Source: Anaerovorax sp. IOR16
GTDB lineage: Bacteria; Bacillota; Clostridia; Peptostreptococcales; Anaerovoracaceae
Assembly: GCF_017168145.1 (NCBI RefSeq)
Contig: NZ_JADQTL010000010.1
Coordinates: 62,001 to 126,000 of the forward strand
Reading direction: 5' to 3'
Length of the DNA stretch: 64,000 nt
Shown: one piece after another, positions 43,554 to 52,700 of the stretch
Layout: each line of letters begins with the position of its first letter
How positions within the stretch are numbered: the first letter of the stretch is position 1
Position numbers and translations under genes: made by a program
The notes under the pieces: generated by a model
What the model was told of the DNA's origin: nothing
The model's database searches: none
The model's input: only the letters and a program-made list of their open reading frames with translations

Positions 43554-44786
43554 TTATGCTGCGATTTCACTATTTCCTTCGTCAATTTTGCTTAATAACT
43601 TAGGAGATAATGCATTTGCCAGTATCAGTGCAGTTACACCTGCAACCAACTTACCTACAACAACAGGGAAAATCATGTCAGGATTATTTCCTGCAGTAAA
43701 TCCAAGATGATCACCGAAAACAAAAGCTGCGGATACAGCAAAGGCTACATTCAACAATTTTGCTTTTGGATTCATTTCATGTAAAATATTAAACATGGCA
43801 ATGTTATTTGCTAAATTAGCTACCATACCTGCAGAACCCTTATCGTTCATTCCAAGCACTTTGCCGATTCGTTCCAAAGCACCACCAAAGGTATTGGTAA
43901 TCCATAGAACCATAGGGAATGCACCCGCTAAAACAATTGCAATTTGTCCGCAGACCAAAAGACCGGATTCTAACCCGACGACACCACCATTCTTATCCGG
44001 ATCTACCATAATGTCAAAGAGTGGGAATCGAATTCCTGTTAAATATTGGAAAATAGCAATTGCCGTAAAAACTGTAATTACAATGGTAACACCGGTTCCA
44101 AAACGGTTAAATCCATTAATCATAGAAGTTGGCTTGAACCAAAGTCCCAGTACGATCAATCCAGCTACAATGATAACCGGTATAAGGTTAATTAGAATAC
44201 GAATGAGGCTAATCTTATAAGGTGTAATATTCATAACTAAACCACCTGCTATACACCCTAGCGGTAAGGTAATCAAACCTGCTAATACACCAGCGGCAAG
44301 ATATGGACGATCTTCCTTTTTTATAATAGATAATGCAACCGGAATCGTAAATACGATGGTCGGTCCCATCATAGAACCTAAAATCAATCCTGAGAAATTA
44401 CCAATCGTTTCATCTGCCGCCAACTCCATTGCCAACGGATAACCACCCATGTCACAAGCTAGCAAGGTCGTTGCAAACATTGCAGGGTCAGCTCCGAAAA
44501 CAGTATAAATCGGTGCAATGAATGGTTTTAATAAAATTGATAATACCGGTGCTGCTGCGACTACCCCTGCCATAGCGATTGCCAAAGGTCCCATTGCATT
44601 AAAGCCTTCATCAAATTGTTCTCCATAGCCGAGTTTATTTCCTCTAATTTTATCTACGGCACCTACTAACATGAAAATCGTCATAATTGTTACAATAATA
44701 GAATTTACGGTCAAATTTGAAACATACGATTGTAAGCTCGATGTCAATACTGACACATCAAAAGCTTCTATTAGTTCATTAAACAT
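43554..44786 (-). CDS. eutH: Ethanolamine permease EutH
   Basis: A 410-residue inner membrane protein with about ten to eleven hydrophobic segments. Typical EutH stretches are FDEGFNAMGPLAIAMAGVVAA, DPAMFATTLLACDMGGYPLAMELA and GSMMGPTIVFTIPVALSI. It supports ethanolamine entry, chiefly where the protonated amine must be carried. Other features include FGGALERIGKVLGMNDKGSAGMVANLANN. It lies between the pduT-like gene and eutQ with TAGGAGG upstream. Confidence 0.95.
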   Translation of the reverse strand: MFNELIEAFDVSVLTSSLQSYVSNLTVNSIIVTIMTIFMLVGAVDKIRGNKLGYGEQFDEGFNAMGPLAIAMAGVVAAAPVLSILLKPFIAPIYTVFGADPAMFATTLLACDMGGYPLAMELAADETIGNFSGLILGSMMGPTIVFTIPVALSIIKKEDRPYLAAGVLAGLITLPLGCIAGGLVMNITPYKISLIRILINLIPVIIVAGLIVLGLWFKPTSMINGFNRFGTGVTIVITVFTAIAIFQYLTGIRFPLFDIMVDPDKNGGVVGLESGLLVCGQIAIVLAGAFPMVLWITNTFGGALERIGKVLGMNDKGSAGMVANLANNIAMFNILHEMNPKAKLLNVAFAVSAAFVFGDHLGFTAGNNPDMIFPVVVGKLVAGVTALILANALSPKLLSKIDEGNSEIAA

Positions 44787-44833
44787 AGATTACCTCCTAT
44801 TTCATTTTTCTGTGAAATGCCTCCATACTTATA

Positions 44834-45373
44834 CTATAATAAGTTTTCAAGTAGCTTTGGTGACGGTCTTGGTATTACCGTACTTCCTACCATAAGTTCA
44901 CTTTCTTTTTGCGCAGCTGCTACTGCAGCCCTTACTGCTCCTACATCTCCGGTCAGCGTTACGATTCCTTTACCTCCAATTGCACAGCCCATACGAACTT
45001 CAATTAATGTAATGTTTGCCGCTTTTGCTGCCGCATCTGCAGCAATGATTGTTGATGCAATGGAATAAAATTCAAGGACTCCCACTGCTCCCAGATTTTC
45101 CACTGGATTTGTCATATTAATCGCTAAAATTACTTGTTGATCAATATTCGGAATGAATAAAGTATCCACTGCACATTCACCGCTTCGCAGTATACCCTCC
45201 TTCATAGCAGCTTCTACGGCTCCAGTTTCACCACCGACTACAATAATATATTTTCCCGGACAAACGGTAGATGCTCTCAATAGTTCCACCTGTGCCGCTT
45301 TTACCATGTAATCACATACTTCAATTCCTCTTGCAATGCTGTTCAATTCAACCATGCCGATTGCATTTGCCAT
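44834..45373 (-). CDS. pduT: Tandem-BMC-domain shell protein, PduT-like, iron-sulfur type
   Basis: A 179-residue protein with two BMC domains (about 3-85 and 92-179) that should form a pseudohexameric trimer. It aligns with PduT: ANAIGMVELNSIARGIEVCDYMVKAA, TVCPGKYI, AVGVLEFYSIAS and VIPRPSPKL. Cys38 (from the ATG at 45373) sits at the pore loop like the cluster-binding Cys of PduT. A second Cys lies in the equivalent pore loop of domain two (RMGCAIGGKG), where PduT has none at that position. It starts after the pduS stop codon. Together they suggest electron transfer across the shell. Confidence 0.88.
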   Translation of the reverse strand: MANAIGMVELNSIARGIEVCDYMVKAAQVELLRASTVCPGKYIIVVGGETGAVEAAMKEGILRSGECAVDTLFIPNIDQQVILAINMTNPVENLGAVGVLEFYSIASTIIAADAAAKAANITLIEVRMGCAIGGKGIVTLTGDVGAVRAAVAAAQKESELMVGSTVIPRPSPKLLENLL

Positions 45374-45378
45374 TGACC

Positions 45379-46731
45379 TCACTCCTCACTTCCTATGATT
45401 ACAGCCTTTTCGCTATCAATTAATGTAATTTTTCCACTGATACTGGCATGTAAGTTTGCACAAAGAACATTTTCGCCTGTAACTGCAATCAAATCACCCT
45501 TTTGAACAAATTCTCCAACTTCTCTGCAAGCCTGCGCTCCCACACCAATATGCTGTTTAAAATAAAGAGTTACTGATTTTGGCACATACTCCTTGCAAGG
45601 TTCTTTTGCATGAAGAGATGCATATTTCGTCAGTCCCAATCTCGCGATCAGCCTTTCCGTAGGAATTCTTCTCCATTTTAAATCCTCTCTCACCTGAGGT
45701 GATTGATTTTTTATTGGACTAATTTTCCTTTCAGCTAGCTGACTCTTGATATATCCATTTACTTTTCGAGGAGACAACCCCATTGGACAAGCAAACATTT
45801 CACAGACTCCGCAATCACAACAGTTTGCTGCACTTCCAAATGCCCGTTCATATTCCGCATTTTCACAAATGACTTTCTCCTTATAAAGATTTCGCATGAT
45901 TTGATTTGGTCTTATATCATGACCAATTAAATAGCGAGGACACATATCTGTACACATTTTACACTGTACACAGGCACTTCTAGCTTGTGCGGCAATACTA
46001 GAGAGAGATAGGCTTGCTCGTTCAACTAGATAGTGCCCTTTTGGTAATACAATGACGTTACCGGTTGTTTTAGTAACAAACTCATTATATACTTCTTCTC
46101 CTTTGTGTACCTTTCCCATCATAGGACCACCTATGATAAAATCATATTCCGAAGAAATAGGCATTGCAATATCAATGCATTCTTTGATTGGAGTTCCAAT
46201 TGGTACCTTTAACATCATAGGTTTTTCTACTTCACCCACTACCGAAAGAAATTTATCCGTTACTGGTTTTCCGCAAACAGCCTCTCCTACATTTAAAACA
46301 GTACCGACATTATCCACGACTGCACCAACATGCAAAGGCAATCCTCGTTCAGGTACGGTTCTTCCTGTAACGAATTGCACCAAGATTTGTTCATCACCTG
46401 CAGGGTAAAAGGAAGGCATTTGAACCAACTCAAAGGAAGATTTTACTTTGTGGATTGCTGTAGACAATGCTTCAATCTCTTCTTTGTATTTACTTTTTAA
46501 TGCAATTATCTTTTTCTTTGATCCTAAATGAGCTGCGATTAGCTCAGCTGAAGCAATCAATTCCTCTGGAAAAGTCCTCATTAAGTATTTATCCGTTTCG
46601 ATCAAAGGTTCACATTCTGCAGCATTTACAATAAATATATCTGCTTTTGCATTTAACTTAACATGAGTAGGAAACCCGGCACCACCGGCTCCTACGACCC
46701 CTGCAGACCTTACTGCTTCTATCAGTTTCAT
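45379..46731 (-). CDS. pduS: Cobalamin reductase, PduS-like
   Basis: A 450-residue flavoprotein of the RnfC-like family. It has an N-terminal FMN/NADH-binding region (GVVGAGGAGFPTHVKL, NAAECEPLIETDK) and a SLBB-type segment. Two 4Fe-4S motifs follow: CVQCKMCTDMCP and CCDCGVCEMFACP, at about residues 255-310. PduS reduces Co(III)/Co(II) cobalamin for the adenosyltransferase, so here it should serve EutT and reactivation of ethanolamine ammonia-lyase. The neighbouring PduT-like Fe-S shell protein is a likely electron partner. GAGGTG precedes the ATG. Confidence 0.92.
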   Translation of the reverse strand: MKLIEAVRSAGVVGAGGAGFPTHVKLNAKADIFIVNAAECEPLIETDKYLMRTFPEELIASAELIAAHLGSKKKIIALKSKYKEEIEALSTAIHKVKSSFELVQMPSFYPAGDEQILVQFVTGRTVPERGLPLHVGAVVDNVGTVLNVGEAVCGKPVTDKFLSVVGEVEKPMMLKVPIGTPIKECIDIAMPISSEYDFIIGGPMMGKVHKGEEVYNEFVTKTTGNVIVLPKGHYLVERASLSLSSIAAQARSACVQCKMCTDMCPRYLIGHDIRPNQIMRNLYKEKVICENAEYERAFGSAANCCDCGVCEMFACPMGLSPRKVNGYIKSQLAERKISPIKNQSPQVREDLKWRRIPTERLIARLGLTKYASLHAKEPCKEYVPKSVTLYFKQHIGVGAQACREVGEFVQKGDLIAVTGENVLCANLHASISGKITLIDSEKAVIIGSEE

Positions 46732-46758
46732 AGAATCACCTCACTATCCTGAGTCGAT

Positions 46759-47040
46759 TTATAGCACATTTTTATCAATTTCCTGATCATCTACAATCCC
46801 TACAACAGTAGCATCAACAGGAGTTTTCAAGTCTCCAACCGCACTGCGTGCAGAACTCCCGGAAACAATCAATACCGTTTCCCCCACTCCCGCTCCAATG
46901 ATATCTGCGGCAACAATTGGGCTCATTTCTTCTTTTTTTTCTAGTAGATCTACCGGCAATACAATAAGAAGCTTTAATCCAGCTAATCGTTCTTCTTTTC
47001 TTGTTGCCCAAATTGTACCAATGACTTTCCCTACCTGCAT
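46759..47040 (-). CDS. eutN: BMC vertex protein EutN/CcmL
   Basis: A 93-residue pentameric vertex protein that closes the shell corners. It has the family pattern MQVGKVIGTIWATRKEERLAGLKLLIV and the GAGVGETVLIVSGSSAR loop, and ends near VVGIVD. Length is normal. GAAGGAAGG precedes the ATG. A 60-base gap to the upstream gene shows no structure. Confidence 0.95.
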   Translation of the reverse strand: MQVGKVIGTIWATRKEERLAGLKLLIVLPVDLLEKKEEMSPIVAADIIGAGVGETVLIVSGSSARSAVGDLKTPVDATVVGIVDDQEIDKNVL

Positions 47041-47100
47041 ATCCTTCCTTCCTCTCTACGACAGTTCCATTGCTCTCCATCCATCTTGTTAATATGCGTC

Positions 47101-47832
47101 TCATTGTACAGTAAATGTGATCCCTCTTTCTCTCGCATAATCCTTCGCAAGATCGGTTACAATTGTCTTTCCACTAATCTGAAGTTCCGTTATTTGTTTT
47201 GCATACGCTTCATGGATATCTCTCTCTGTTACCACTCTTTTTACAACACGCAATACTTCTTTACCCCTAATGGGATTTAAAGGTTGCTCATTATTTTCAC
47301 ATGGCTCATCCTTGCATACTTTTTCCTCACAAATAACAGAATATAATTGCTCCATATCACACAATTGCACACCCGACCGTTTTAAAAGTGCTACATATTG
47401 AAGCATATGATCATAATACGCTATTGGAGCGGTTTTCTGATAAGAAAGCAGTTCCAATTCCTCAGTGGGAATAATCACTCTTTTTCCCATTAAAATTGCC
47501 TGAATCGCTAATGCTGTTAAAGGGGTGTCTCCGATACCGTTTGCAATCTTCACTAATCGTTCATTGCTAACTTTACGAAGCACTACTGTATCAGCTGCAG
47601 CTATATTGCAGTCATAATTTTTTGTCAATGCACATTCAACATTCCATTCCTGATTGGAATCCATACAATCCCATAATTCATGACATGGTTCACTATGCTC
47701 CGGCGACAAGATCAATAGTCTTTTTTTCATCTTACATTCATTTAAAGTTGTGTGACATTCCAACGAGCTTCGTTCTTCTAATTTTGTTTTTACTCTTGCT
47801 GCAATCTCATCAACCAGTTCGTTCCATTCCAT
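47101..47832 (-). CDS. Eut operon accessory protein (TIGR02536-like), possible flavoprotein fold
   Basis: A 243-residue protein of a type seen only in clostridial and enterococcal eut operons, as I recall. It begins with an amphipathic helix (WNELVDEIAARVKTKLEE) like a shell-targeting peptide. A central region LLILSPEHSEPCHEL ... GIGDTPLTALAIQAILMGKRVIIPTEEL resembles flavoprotein-type Rossmann folds. The C-terminal ~60 residues are basic and helical. It contains about ten Cys residues. Biochemical role unknown. The family match is from memory and moderately certain. GAAGGAGG precedes the ATG; eutJ ends 15 bases upstream. Confidence 0.7.
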   Translation of the reverse strand: MEWNELVDEIAARVKTKLEERSSLECHTTLNECKMKKRLLILSPEHSEPCHELWDCMDSNQEWNVECALTKNYDCNIAAADTVVLRKVSNERLVKIANGIGDTPLTALAIQAILMGKRVIIPTEELELLSYQKTAPIAYYDHMLQYVALLKRSGVQLCDMEQLYSVICEEKVCKDEPCENNEQPLNPIRGKEVLRVVKRVVTERDIHEAYAKQITELQISGKTIVTDLAKDYARERGITFTVQ

Positions 47833-47847
47833 TCGCTCGCCTCCTTC

Positions 47848-48672
47848 CTAGCCGGCAATACAATTCATAGCAATTCCTGCAGGAGTCACTAAAAATGGAT
47901 TATCCGGCTTTATAGTTGCAACCCCTGTCTCTTTTTCAAAAATTCCTTCGATTCCGGTAAGACAACAGGTCCCCCCACAAAGGTAAATCGTATCAATTTC
48001 TTCAGATCGAACATACCGCTTTACAATCGTAGCCATTTTTTCTACTACCGCTTTTACTACAGGTAAAATTTCTTTATGCTTACGATAATCCTGTTTAATT
48101 ACTTCTGCTTGAGCAAAATCAATGTGAAAATTTCCTGCGAGAACTAAAGAAATATGTGTTCCTCCAGTTGGTTCATCTTCCATACGAATCACCTCACCAT
48201 TACGGAGTATCGCAATTCCTGTAGTTCCACCTCCAATGTCTACAACGGCTCCATTGTCGATTTGATAAACGGCATTTGCTGCAGATGGTTCATCTAAAAT
48301 ATTTGTAACTTCTAACCCAGCACCTTCTGCTACATATGTATGTGTGCGTATACTGCTCTCTGTACCGGCAGGCATTGCAATTGCACAATTTACCAGTTCT
48401 CTTCCACCTAGCCGTTCCTCTAATTTTGCCTTTAAATCTCTTACAATTTGTAAAGCCCCTAAATAGTCAACCACCACGCCATCCTTTAACACACTGGCGG
48501 CTTGTTTTTCACAAGCAATTGGGTTATCCATCTCGTCAAGCACAACCATAACAATGTAAGCAGTCCCCAGATCTACCCCTACCTTTAATTTTTCTCCTAC
48601 AGGCAGAAAGGTATTTTTCTCTGATTGTGCAATCCGTTCCATATATTTATTTACTCTTTGCAAATCCATCAT
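47848..48672 (-). CDS. eutJ: Ethanolamine utilisation chaperone-like protein EutJ
   Basis: A 274-residue Hsp70/actin-fold ATPase. It shows KVGVDLGTAYIVMVVLDE (phosphate 1), DEPSAANAVY, VDIGGGTTGIAIL (phosphate 2) and LCGGTCCLTGIEGIFEKETG. It lacks the substrate-binding domain of DnaK. EutJ is thought to aid assembly or reactivation of eut enzymes, though this is little tested. It lies between pduL and the accessory gene. Confidence 0.93.
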   Translation of the reverse strand: MMDLQRVNKYMERIAQSEKNTFLPVGEKLKVGVDLGTAYIVMVVLDEMDNPIACEKQAASVLKDGVVVDYLGALQIVRDLKAKLEERLGGRELVNCAIAMPAGTESSIRTHTYVAEGAGLEVTNILDEPSAANAVYQIDNGAVVDIGGGTTGIAILRNGEVIRMEDEPTGGTHISLVLAGNFHIDFAQAEVIKQDYRKHKEILPVVKAVVEKMATIVKRYVRSEEIDTIYLCGGTCCLTGIEGIFEKETGVATIKPDNPFLVTPAGIAMNCIAG

Positions 48673-48687
48673 ATCTCCCGCCTTTTT

Positions 48688-49296
48688 TCATTTTCGGATT
48701 CTTGCTATTACAAAGCCGCTGCATCCCGATGCATTTGCTTCATCGGTGTCAATATGTGCTTTGCATCTTGATTGCGTATCAATTCTTACAACTGCATTTA
48801 TTACAGTTGGTCGAGATGTTAACAGTTCCAACTTTACTTTCTGTTGATCAGACAATGCTAAGGTTTTGCCCATTTCCGGCGTCATATGAACGTGTGCCTC
48901 TGCAACAATTACCCCTTCTTTCAAAGGTACTTCCCCATAAGGTCCTTTTAACATTGCGTTTCCTGAGTTCTTCAGATCTCCGGATAAACGAACCGGTGCC
49001 TTAATTCCCAGAGATAAGCAATCACTCTGAGCAAGTTCTACTTGCGTTGCTTTACGAACAGGTCCAAGAACAGATAGTTTCTTCTCCCCTTTCGGTCCTA
49101 TGAGAATCACCTTTTCTTCTGCCAAATATTGTCCAGGTTGTGACAAATCTCGTTTCCACGTTAAATTTGCTCCTTTACCGAATAAGACTTCCAAATCTGA
49201 CTGACACAGGTGTATATGTCTTGCAGAAACTTCTACTTGTATGAAACCATTTTTTTGTATTGCTGAGGTTACAATATCCACTATGTTATTTTCCAT
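48688..49296 (-). CDS. pduL: Phosphate acyltransferase PduL
   Basis: A 202-residue phosphotransacylase that converts acetyl-CoA and phosphate to acetyl phosphate and CoA inside the microcompartment. Two zinc-site regions are visible: VEVSARHIHLCQSDL and AEAHVHMTPEMGK. KRDLSQPGQYLAEEKVIL and GPVRKATQVELAQSD are typical. It replaces EutD, the unrelated Pta-type enzyme of enteric eut operons. The first ~18 residues could form a targeting helix. Confidence 0.95.
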   Translation of the reverse strand: MENNIVDIVTSAIQKNGFIQVEVSARHIHLCQSDLEVLFGKGANLTWKRDLSQPGQYLAEEKVILIGPKGEKKLSVLGPVRKATQVELAQSDCLSLGIKAPVRLSGDLKNSGNAMLKGPYGEVPLKEGVIVAEAHVHMTPEMGKTLALSDQQKVKLELLTSRPTVINAVVRIDTQSRCKAHIDTDEANASGCSGFVIARIRK

Positions 49297-49307
49297 CTGT
49301 ATTCTCC

Positions 49308-50072
49308 CTACTTATATATCCCTGCTAAATATCGACACATCATAATGTGCAATGCACTGGATAATCGATTCAATGCTTCTATAATATCCGTTCGGCTACA
49401 TTTTCTATTTTCCATAAAAGCCATAGCTGCTGCGACCTCTACCTCACGAATAGAGGAACGAAGTCGATTTAAGATCGCATAACGACTACCCATCTGATAG
49501 GAAGGAAGTACCATCTGCTTGATTTTAAAATACTTCATTGGATTGTGAGATTGATCTCTTAATTCTTTATGACTTAATCCAATTATAGTGTCATTGTAAA
49601 AACCCTCATTTAATACATCACAACGCATAATTTCCTGTAATACGGATAGGATTCCATCCAAATCCTTTAACAAATTCTGCGCAGCTCCACTCTCTGCTAA
49701 CATGGCTTGATCCAAAACAATCTGTGATTGTATGGAATCCAACTTCCCTCGAAAGTAAATCCTTGCATGGTTTTTTACTACAAGAACGTTATCGTAAAGC
49801 TGGCACATATGTTCGGGCTTATCAATATAGTAAGCTCCGCTTTCAAAGTCTACATAGTTAGGCTTTAGAGGCTCCGGAGTCTGTTTCATAGACCCCGAAA
49901 CACTCTTCTCATTTTGTTTTGGTTCGGCACCTTTGGGAGCGATCTTTATTTTACGTTGCTGTAGATATTCGCGACCAGCCGGAGATAATATTTTCCCCTC
50001 CGGAATATAATAAATTTCAGGTTCCTTGTTTCTCAGCTCGTCACGTAAAATAGCTTCCGTTATTACCTTCAA
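49308..50072 (-). CDS. eutT: Corrinoid adenosyltransferase EutT-like
   Basis: A 254-residue protein of the ethanolamine cobalamin adenosyltransferase group. It makes adenosylcobalamin for EutBC. Typical stretches are DELRNKEPEIYYIPEGKILSPAGREYLQQRKI at the N-terminus, KNHARIYFRGKLDSIQSQIVL, and the helical C-terminal REVEVAAAMAFMENR ... EALNRLSSALHIMMC. The HX11CCX2C metal motif of Salmonella EutT is not evident. The start codon is TTG at 50072, with AGGAGGTGA eight bases upstream. It lies between the second eutM copy and pduL. Confidence 0.85.
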   Translation of the reverse strand: MKVITEAILRDELRNKEPEIYYIPEGKILSPAGREYLQQRKIKIAPKGAEPKQNEKSVSGSMKQTPEPLKPNYVDFESGAYYIDKPEHMCQLYDNVLVVKNHARIYFRGKLDSIQSQIVLDQAMLAESGAAQNLLKDLDGILSVLQEIMRCDVLNEGFYNDTIIGLSHKELRDQSHNPMKYFKIKQMVLPSYQMGSRYAILNRLRSSIREVEVAAAMAFMENRKCSRTDIIEALNRLSSALHIMMCRYLAGIYK

Positions 50073-50108
50073 ATCATCTCACCTCCTGCCTCACTGCAAA
50101 GTCTTCCT

Positions 50109-50393
50109 TTATTTTTGCAAAGCCGGAAGTATCATTTCCACTTCTTCATGTGGTCTCGGAATGACATGCACAGACAGTAATTCGCCAACTCTTTCCGCTG
50201 CTGCTGCACCAGCATCGGTTGCTGCTTTTACAGCGCCCACATCGCCTCTTACCATAACGGTAACCAATCCACCGCCTACGTGTTCTTTTCCGATTAAAGT
50301 AACGTTTGCAGCCTTTACCATAGCATCCGCAGCTTCAATGGAACCTACTAGGCCTTTTGTTTCTATCATTCCCAACGCTTGCATCGTTGCCAT
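50109..50393 (-). CDS. eutM: BMC hexamer shell protein EutM, copy 2
   Basis: A 94-residue single-BMC-domain protein that tiles the shell facets. It starts [19 protein letters not shown]. The pore loop is EHVGGGLV and the C-terminus is [18 protein letters not shown]. It is nearly identical in protein and DNA to the copy just upstream, from which it is separated by 12 bases. AAGGAGG precedes the ATG. Confidence 0.95.
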   Translation of the reverse strand: MATMQALGMIETKGLVGSIEAADAMVKAANVTLIGKEHVGGGLVTVMVRGDVGAVKAATDAGAAAAERVGELLSVHVIPRPHEEVEMILPALQK

Positions 50394-50405
50394 ATTCTCT
50401 CCTCC

Positions 50406-50687
50406 TTACTTTAATACTGGAAGTATCATTTCCACTTCTTCATGTGGTCTTGGAATGACATGCACAGAAATTAATTCGCCAACTCTTTCCGCTGCTGCTG
50501 CACCTGCATCCGTAGCTGCTTTTACAGCCCCCACATCACCTCTTACCATAACAGTAACCAATCCACCGCCTACGTGTTCTTTTCCAATCAAAGTAACGTT
50601 TGCCGCTTTTACCATAGCATCCGCTGCCTCAATGGAACCTACTAGGCCTTTTGTTTCTATCATACCTAACGCTTGCATTGTAGCCAT
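50406..50687 (-). CDS. eutM: BMC hexamer shell protein EutM, copy 1
   Basis: A 93-residue single-BMC-domain shell protein. It differs from the adjacent copy at one internal position (ELIS instead of ELLS) and at the last residues (PVLK instead of PALQK). The pore loop EHVGGGLV is the same. It follows eutE by 25 bases and has AAGGAGG before the ATG. The pair is a clear tandem duplication that could raise the dose of the main facet protein. Confidence 0.95.
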   Translation of the reverse strand: MATMQALGMIETKGLVGSIEAADAMVKAANVTLIGKEHVGGGLVTVMVRGDVGAVKAATDAGAAAAERVGELISVHVIPRPHEEVEMILPVLK

Positions 50688-50712
50688 ATTATTTCCTCCT
50701 TATCATAACTGT

Positions 50713-52185
50713 CTAAACAGCTTCCAATTGTCGAATAATTTCTCGAACAATCTCATTCACTTGATTTGCTTGTAATTGTACACAACTTAAATTTTCACTT
50801 GGCTGTGAAGCTTCCTTTCGGATCTTTTCCATATTCTTTGTTCCATACGCAATATGCCGTAAATTATACAATTGCTCTGGTCCTACATTTTCGCTGGTTG
50901 CACTTCCGCCAACAGCTCCGCATCCTAACGTTAACGATGGCATCAATCCTGTCGATGCTCCAATACCACCCATAGCACCCGGGCTATTTATAATGAATCT
51001 TGATACCGGAACACGCTTTGCAAAGTAGTCTATGATCTCCTGATTTTCCGAATGAATGATAAATGTATGACCCGCTCCTTCATAATATAAGATTTCACAG
51101 CACCGATCACAAACCGCCTTATAATCCTTTTCTGCATAAAATGCTAAAATTGGAGTCAGCTTTTCATTGGAATACGGATGACCTCTTCCTACACCATCCT
51201 CTTCTGCTACAATAACACGTGTACTTTCTGGTATTGAAATTCCGGAAAGAGTAGCAATGTCTTGTGCACTCTTACCGACAATCATCGGGTTCATCGTTCC
51301 ATTAGAACGAAGAATAAAGTTCCCAAGCTTTTCTTTCTCCTCAGGATTTAGGAAATAAGCACCTTGACGTTTCATTTCCGCCTGAATCGCTTCTTTTTGA
51401 TCCAAATCACAGATTACGGATTGCTCAGTTGCGCAAATCGTTCCATTATCAAAGGTTTTGGAATCGAAAATGCAACGAACAGCCTTTTCCAAATTAGCAG
51501 AACGTTCAATATATGCAGGACCATTGCCTGGTCCGACTCCAATAGCCGGTGTTCCAGAGGAATAAGCAGCTCTTACCATTGCAGATCCCCCAGTTGCAAG
51601 GATTAAAGAAGTATCCGGATGACTCATAAGCACATCAGTTGCTTGAATCGTCGGTAAAGAAACGCATCCAACAAGATCACAGTTTCCACCCGCCTCTGTA
51701 ATAGCTTGACGAATCACCTTTACCGTCTCTAAAATACAATTTAATGCATTCGGATGAGGAGAAAATACAATCGCATTGCCTGCTTTAATTGCAATTTCTG
51801 CTTTGTAAAATACCGTAGAGGTTGGATTTGTTGAAGGAATTAATCCTGCAATTACCCCCATAGGTATCGCCAAAGCATACGTTCTTGCTTCTTTATCCTC
51901 TTTCAGAACGCCTATTGTTTTCATATCCTTGATTCGATCATAAACACCTTTGCTCCCAAAAATATTTTTTATTTCTTTGTCTGCTACAACGCCAAAACCC
52001 GTTTCATCATGAGCAAGCTGTGCCAGTCTTTTTGCATTTCGAACGCCTGCCTCTGCAATCGACTTTACAATTAAGTCGACATCTTCTTGTTTTTTTTGTG
52101 CTAACTCAAGCTGCGCTACTTTCGCACGCTCTACTAACTCTCTGACTTCCTGCACAGACAGCAAATCCTTATCATAAAGTAGCAT
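50713..52185 (-). CDS. eutE: Acylating acetaldehyde dehydrogenase EutE
   Basis: A 490-residue enzyme that oxidises acetaldehyde with CoA and NAD+ to acetyl-CoA in the microcompartment lumen. Features are [57 protein letters not shown] and the catalytic Cys in [13 protein letters not shown] linker and amphipathic helix ([17 protein letters not shown]) at the very C-terminus look like an encapsulation peptide. It overlaps eutK by one base in a TGATG junction. Confidence 0.95.
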   Translation of the reverse strand: MLLYDKDLLSVQEVRELVERAKVAQLELAQKKQEDVDLIVKSIAEAGVRNAKRLAQLAHDETGFGVVADKEIKNIFGSKGVYDRIKDMKTIGVLKEDKEARTYALAIPMGVIAGLIPSTNPTSTVFYKAEIAIKAGNAIVFSPHPNALNCILETVKVIRQAITEAGGNCDLVGCVSLPTIQATDVLMSHPDTSLILATGGSAMVRAAYSSGTPAIGVGPGNGPAYIERSANLEKAVRCIFDSKTFDNGTICATEQSVICDLDQKEAIQAEMKRQGAYFLNPEEKEKLGNFILRSNGTMNPMIVGKSAQDIATLSGISIPESTRVIVAEEDGVGRGHPYSNEKLTPILAFYAEKDYKAVCDRCCEILYYEGAGHTFIIHSENQEIIDYFAKRVPVSRFIINSPGAMGGIGASTGLMPSLTLGCGAVGGSATSENVGPEQLYNLRHIAYGTKNMEKIRKEASQPSENLSCVQLQANQVNEIVREIIRQLEAV

Positions 52186-52682
52186 CAGTCTTCTCTCCCT
52201 TCATTAAATTCGCTGATTGCTTTAATTAATTCGCTCTTCTTCGCAAATTTGATTTCATTTTTTGTCATATTTGTTATTTCTAAGGTTCGTGCAAGATGTC
52301 GCAATTCCTCAACCGATTTTTGAGCCAAATCGTCTTCTGATGCGGCTGCAGGCTTAGTCGTTTCAGAAGAAACCTCTTTTTTAACCGTTTCATTTTTCTT
52401 ATGCGATATCGGTTTTTGAATTTCAAGCATCTTCATAACACCTTCACTTGGTCTTGGAATTACATGCACTGACACAATTTCTCCTACACGATTGGCGGCT
52501 GCGGCAGCAGCGTCCATAGCAGCCTTTACTGCTCCTACGTCACCCATAATAATAACCGATACCAACCCACCTTTCACCTTAGTAACGCTGTGCAGGGTTA
52601 CATTTGCAGCTTTCAACGCACTGTCTAATGCCTCGACTGCACTTAAAAACCCTTTCACTTCTATCATTCCTATGGCTTTCAT
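52185..52682 (-). CDS. eutK: EutK-like BMC shell protein with C-terminal Rho_N/SAP-like domain
   Basis: A 165-residue protein. A BMC domain covers about 1-87 (MKAIGMIEVKGFLSAVEALDSALKAA ... VIPRPSEGVMKML). A charged linker of about 30 residues follows. The last ~45 residues (LAQKSVEELRHLARTLEI ... KKSELIKAISEFNE) fit a helix-extended-helix of the Rho N-terminal or SAP type, which often binds nucleic acids. Enteric EutK also joins a BMC domain to a nucleic-acid-binding-like tail, but of another fold. The ATG at 52682 has GGAAGG at nine bases. It lies between eutL and eutE. Confidence 0.85.
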   Translation of the reverse strand: MKAIGMIEVKGFLSAVEALDSALKAANVTLHSVTKVKGGLVSVIIMGDVGAVKAAMDAAAAAANRVGEIVSVHVIPRPSEGVMKMLEIQKPISHKKNETVKKEVSSETTKPAAASEDDLAQKSVEELRHLARTLEITNMTKNEIKFAKKSELIKAISEFNEGRED

Positions 52683-52700
52683 AACCTGCATCCTTCCATT

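Noticed and set aside
50026-50775. 249-residue open frame on the + strand across both eutM copies
   Set aside because: It is antisense to two clear BMC genes, repeats itself because the genes are duplicated, and lacks a ribosome binding site.
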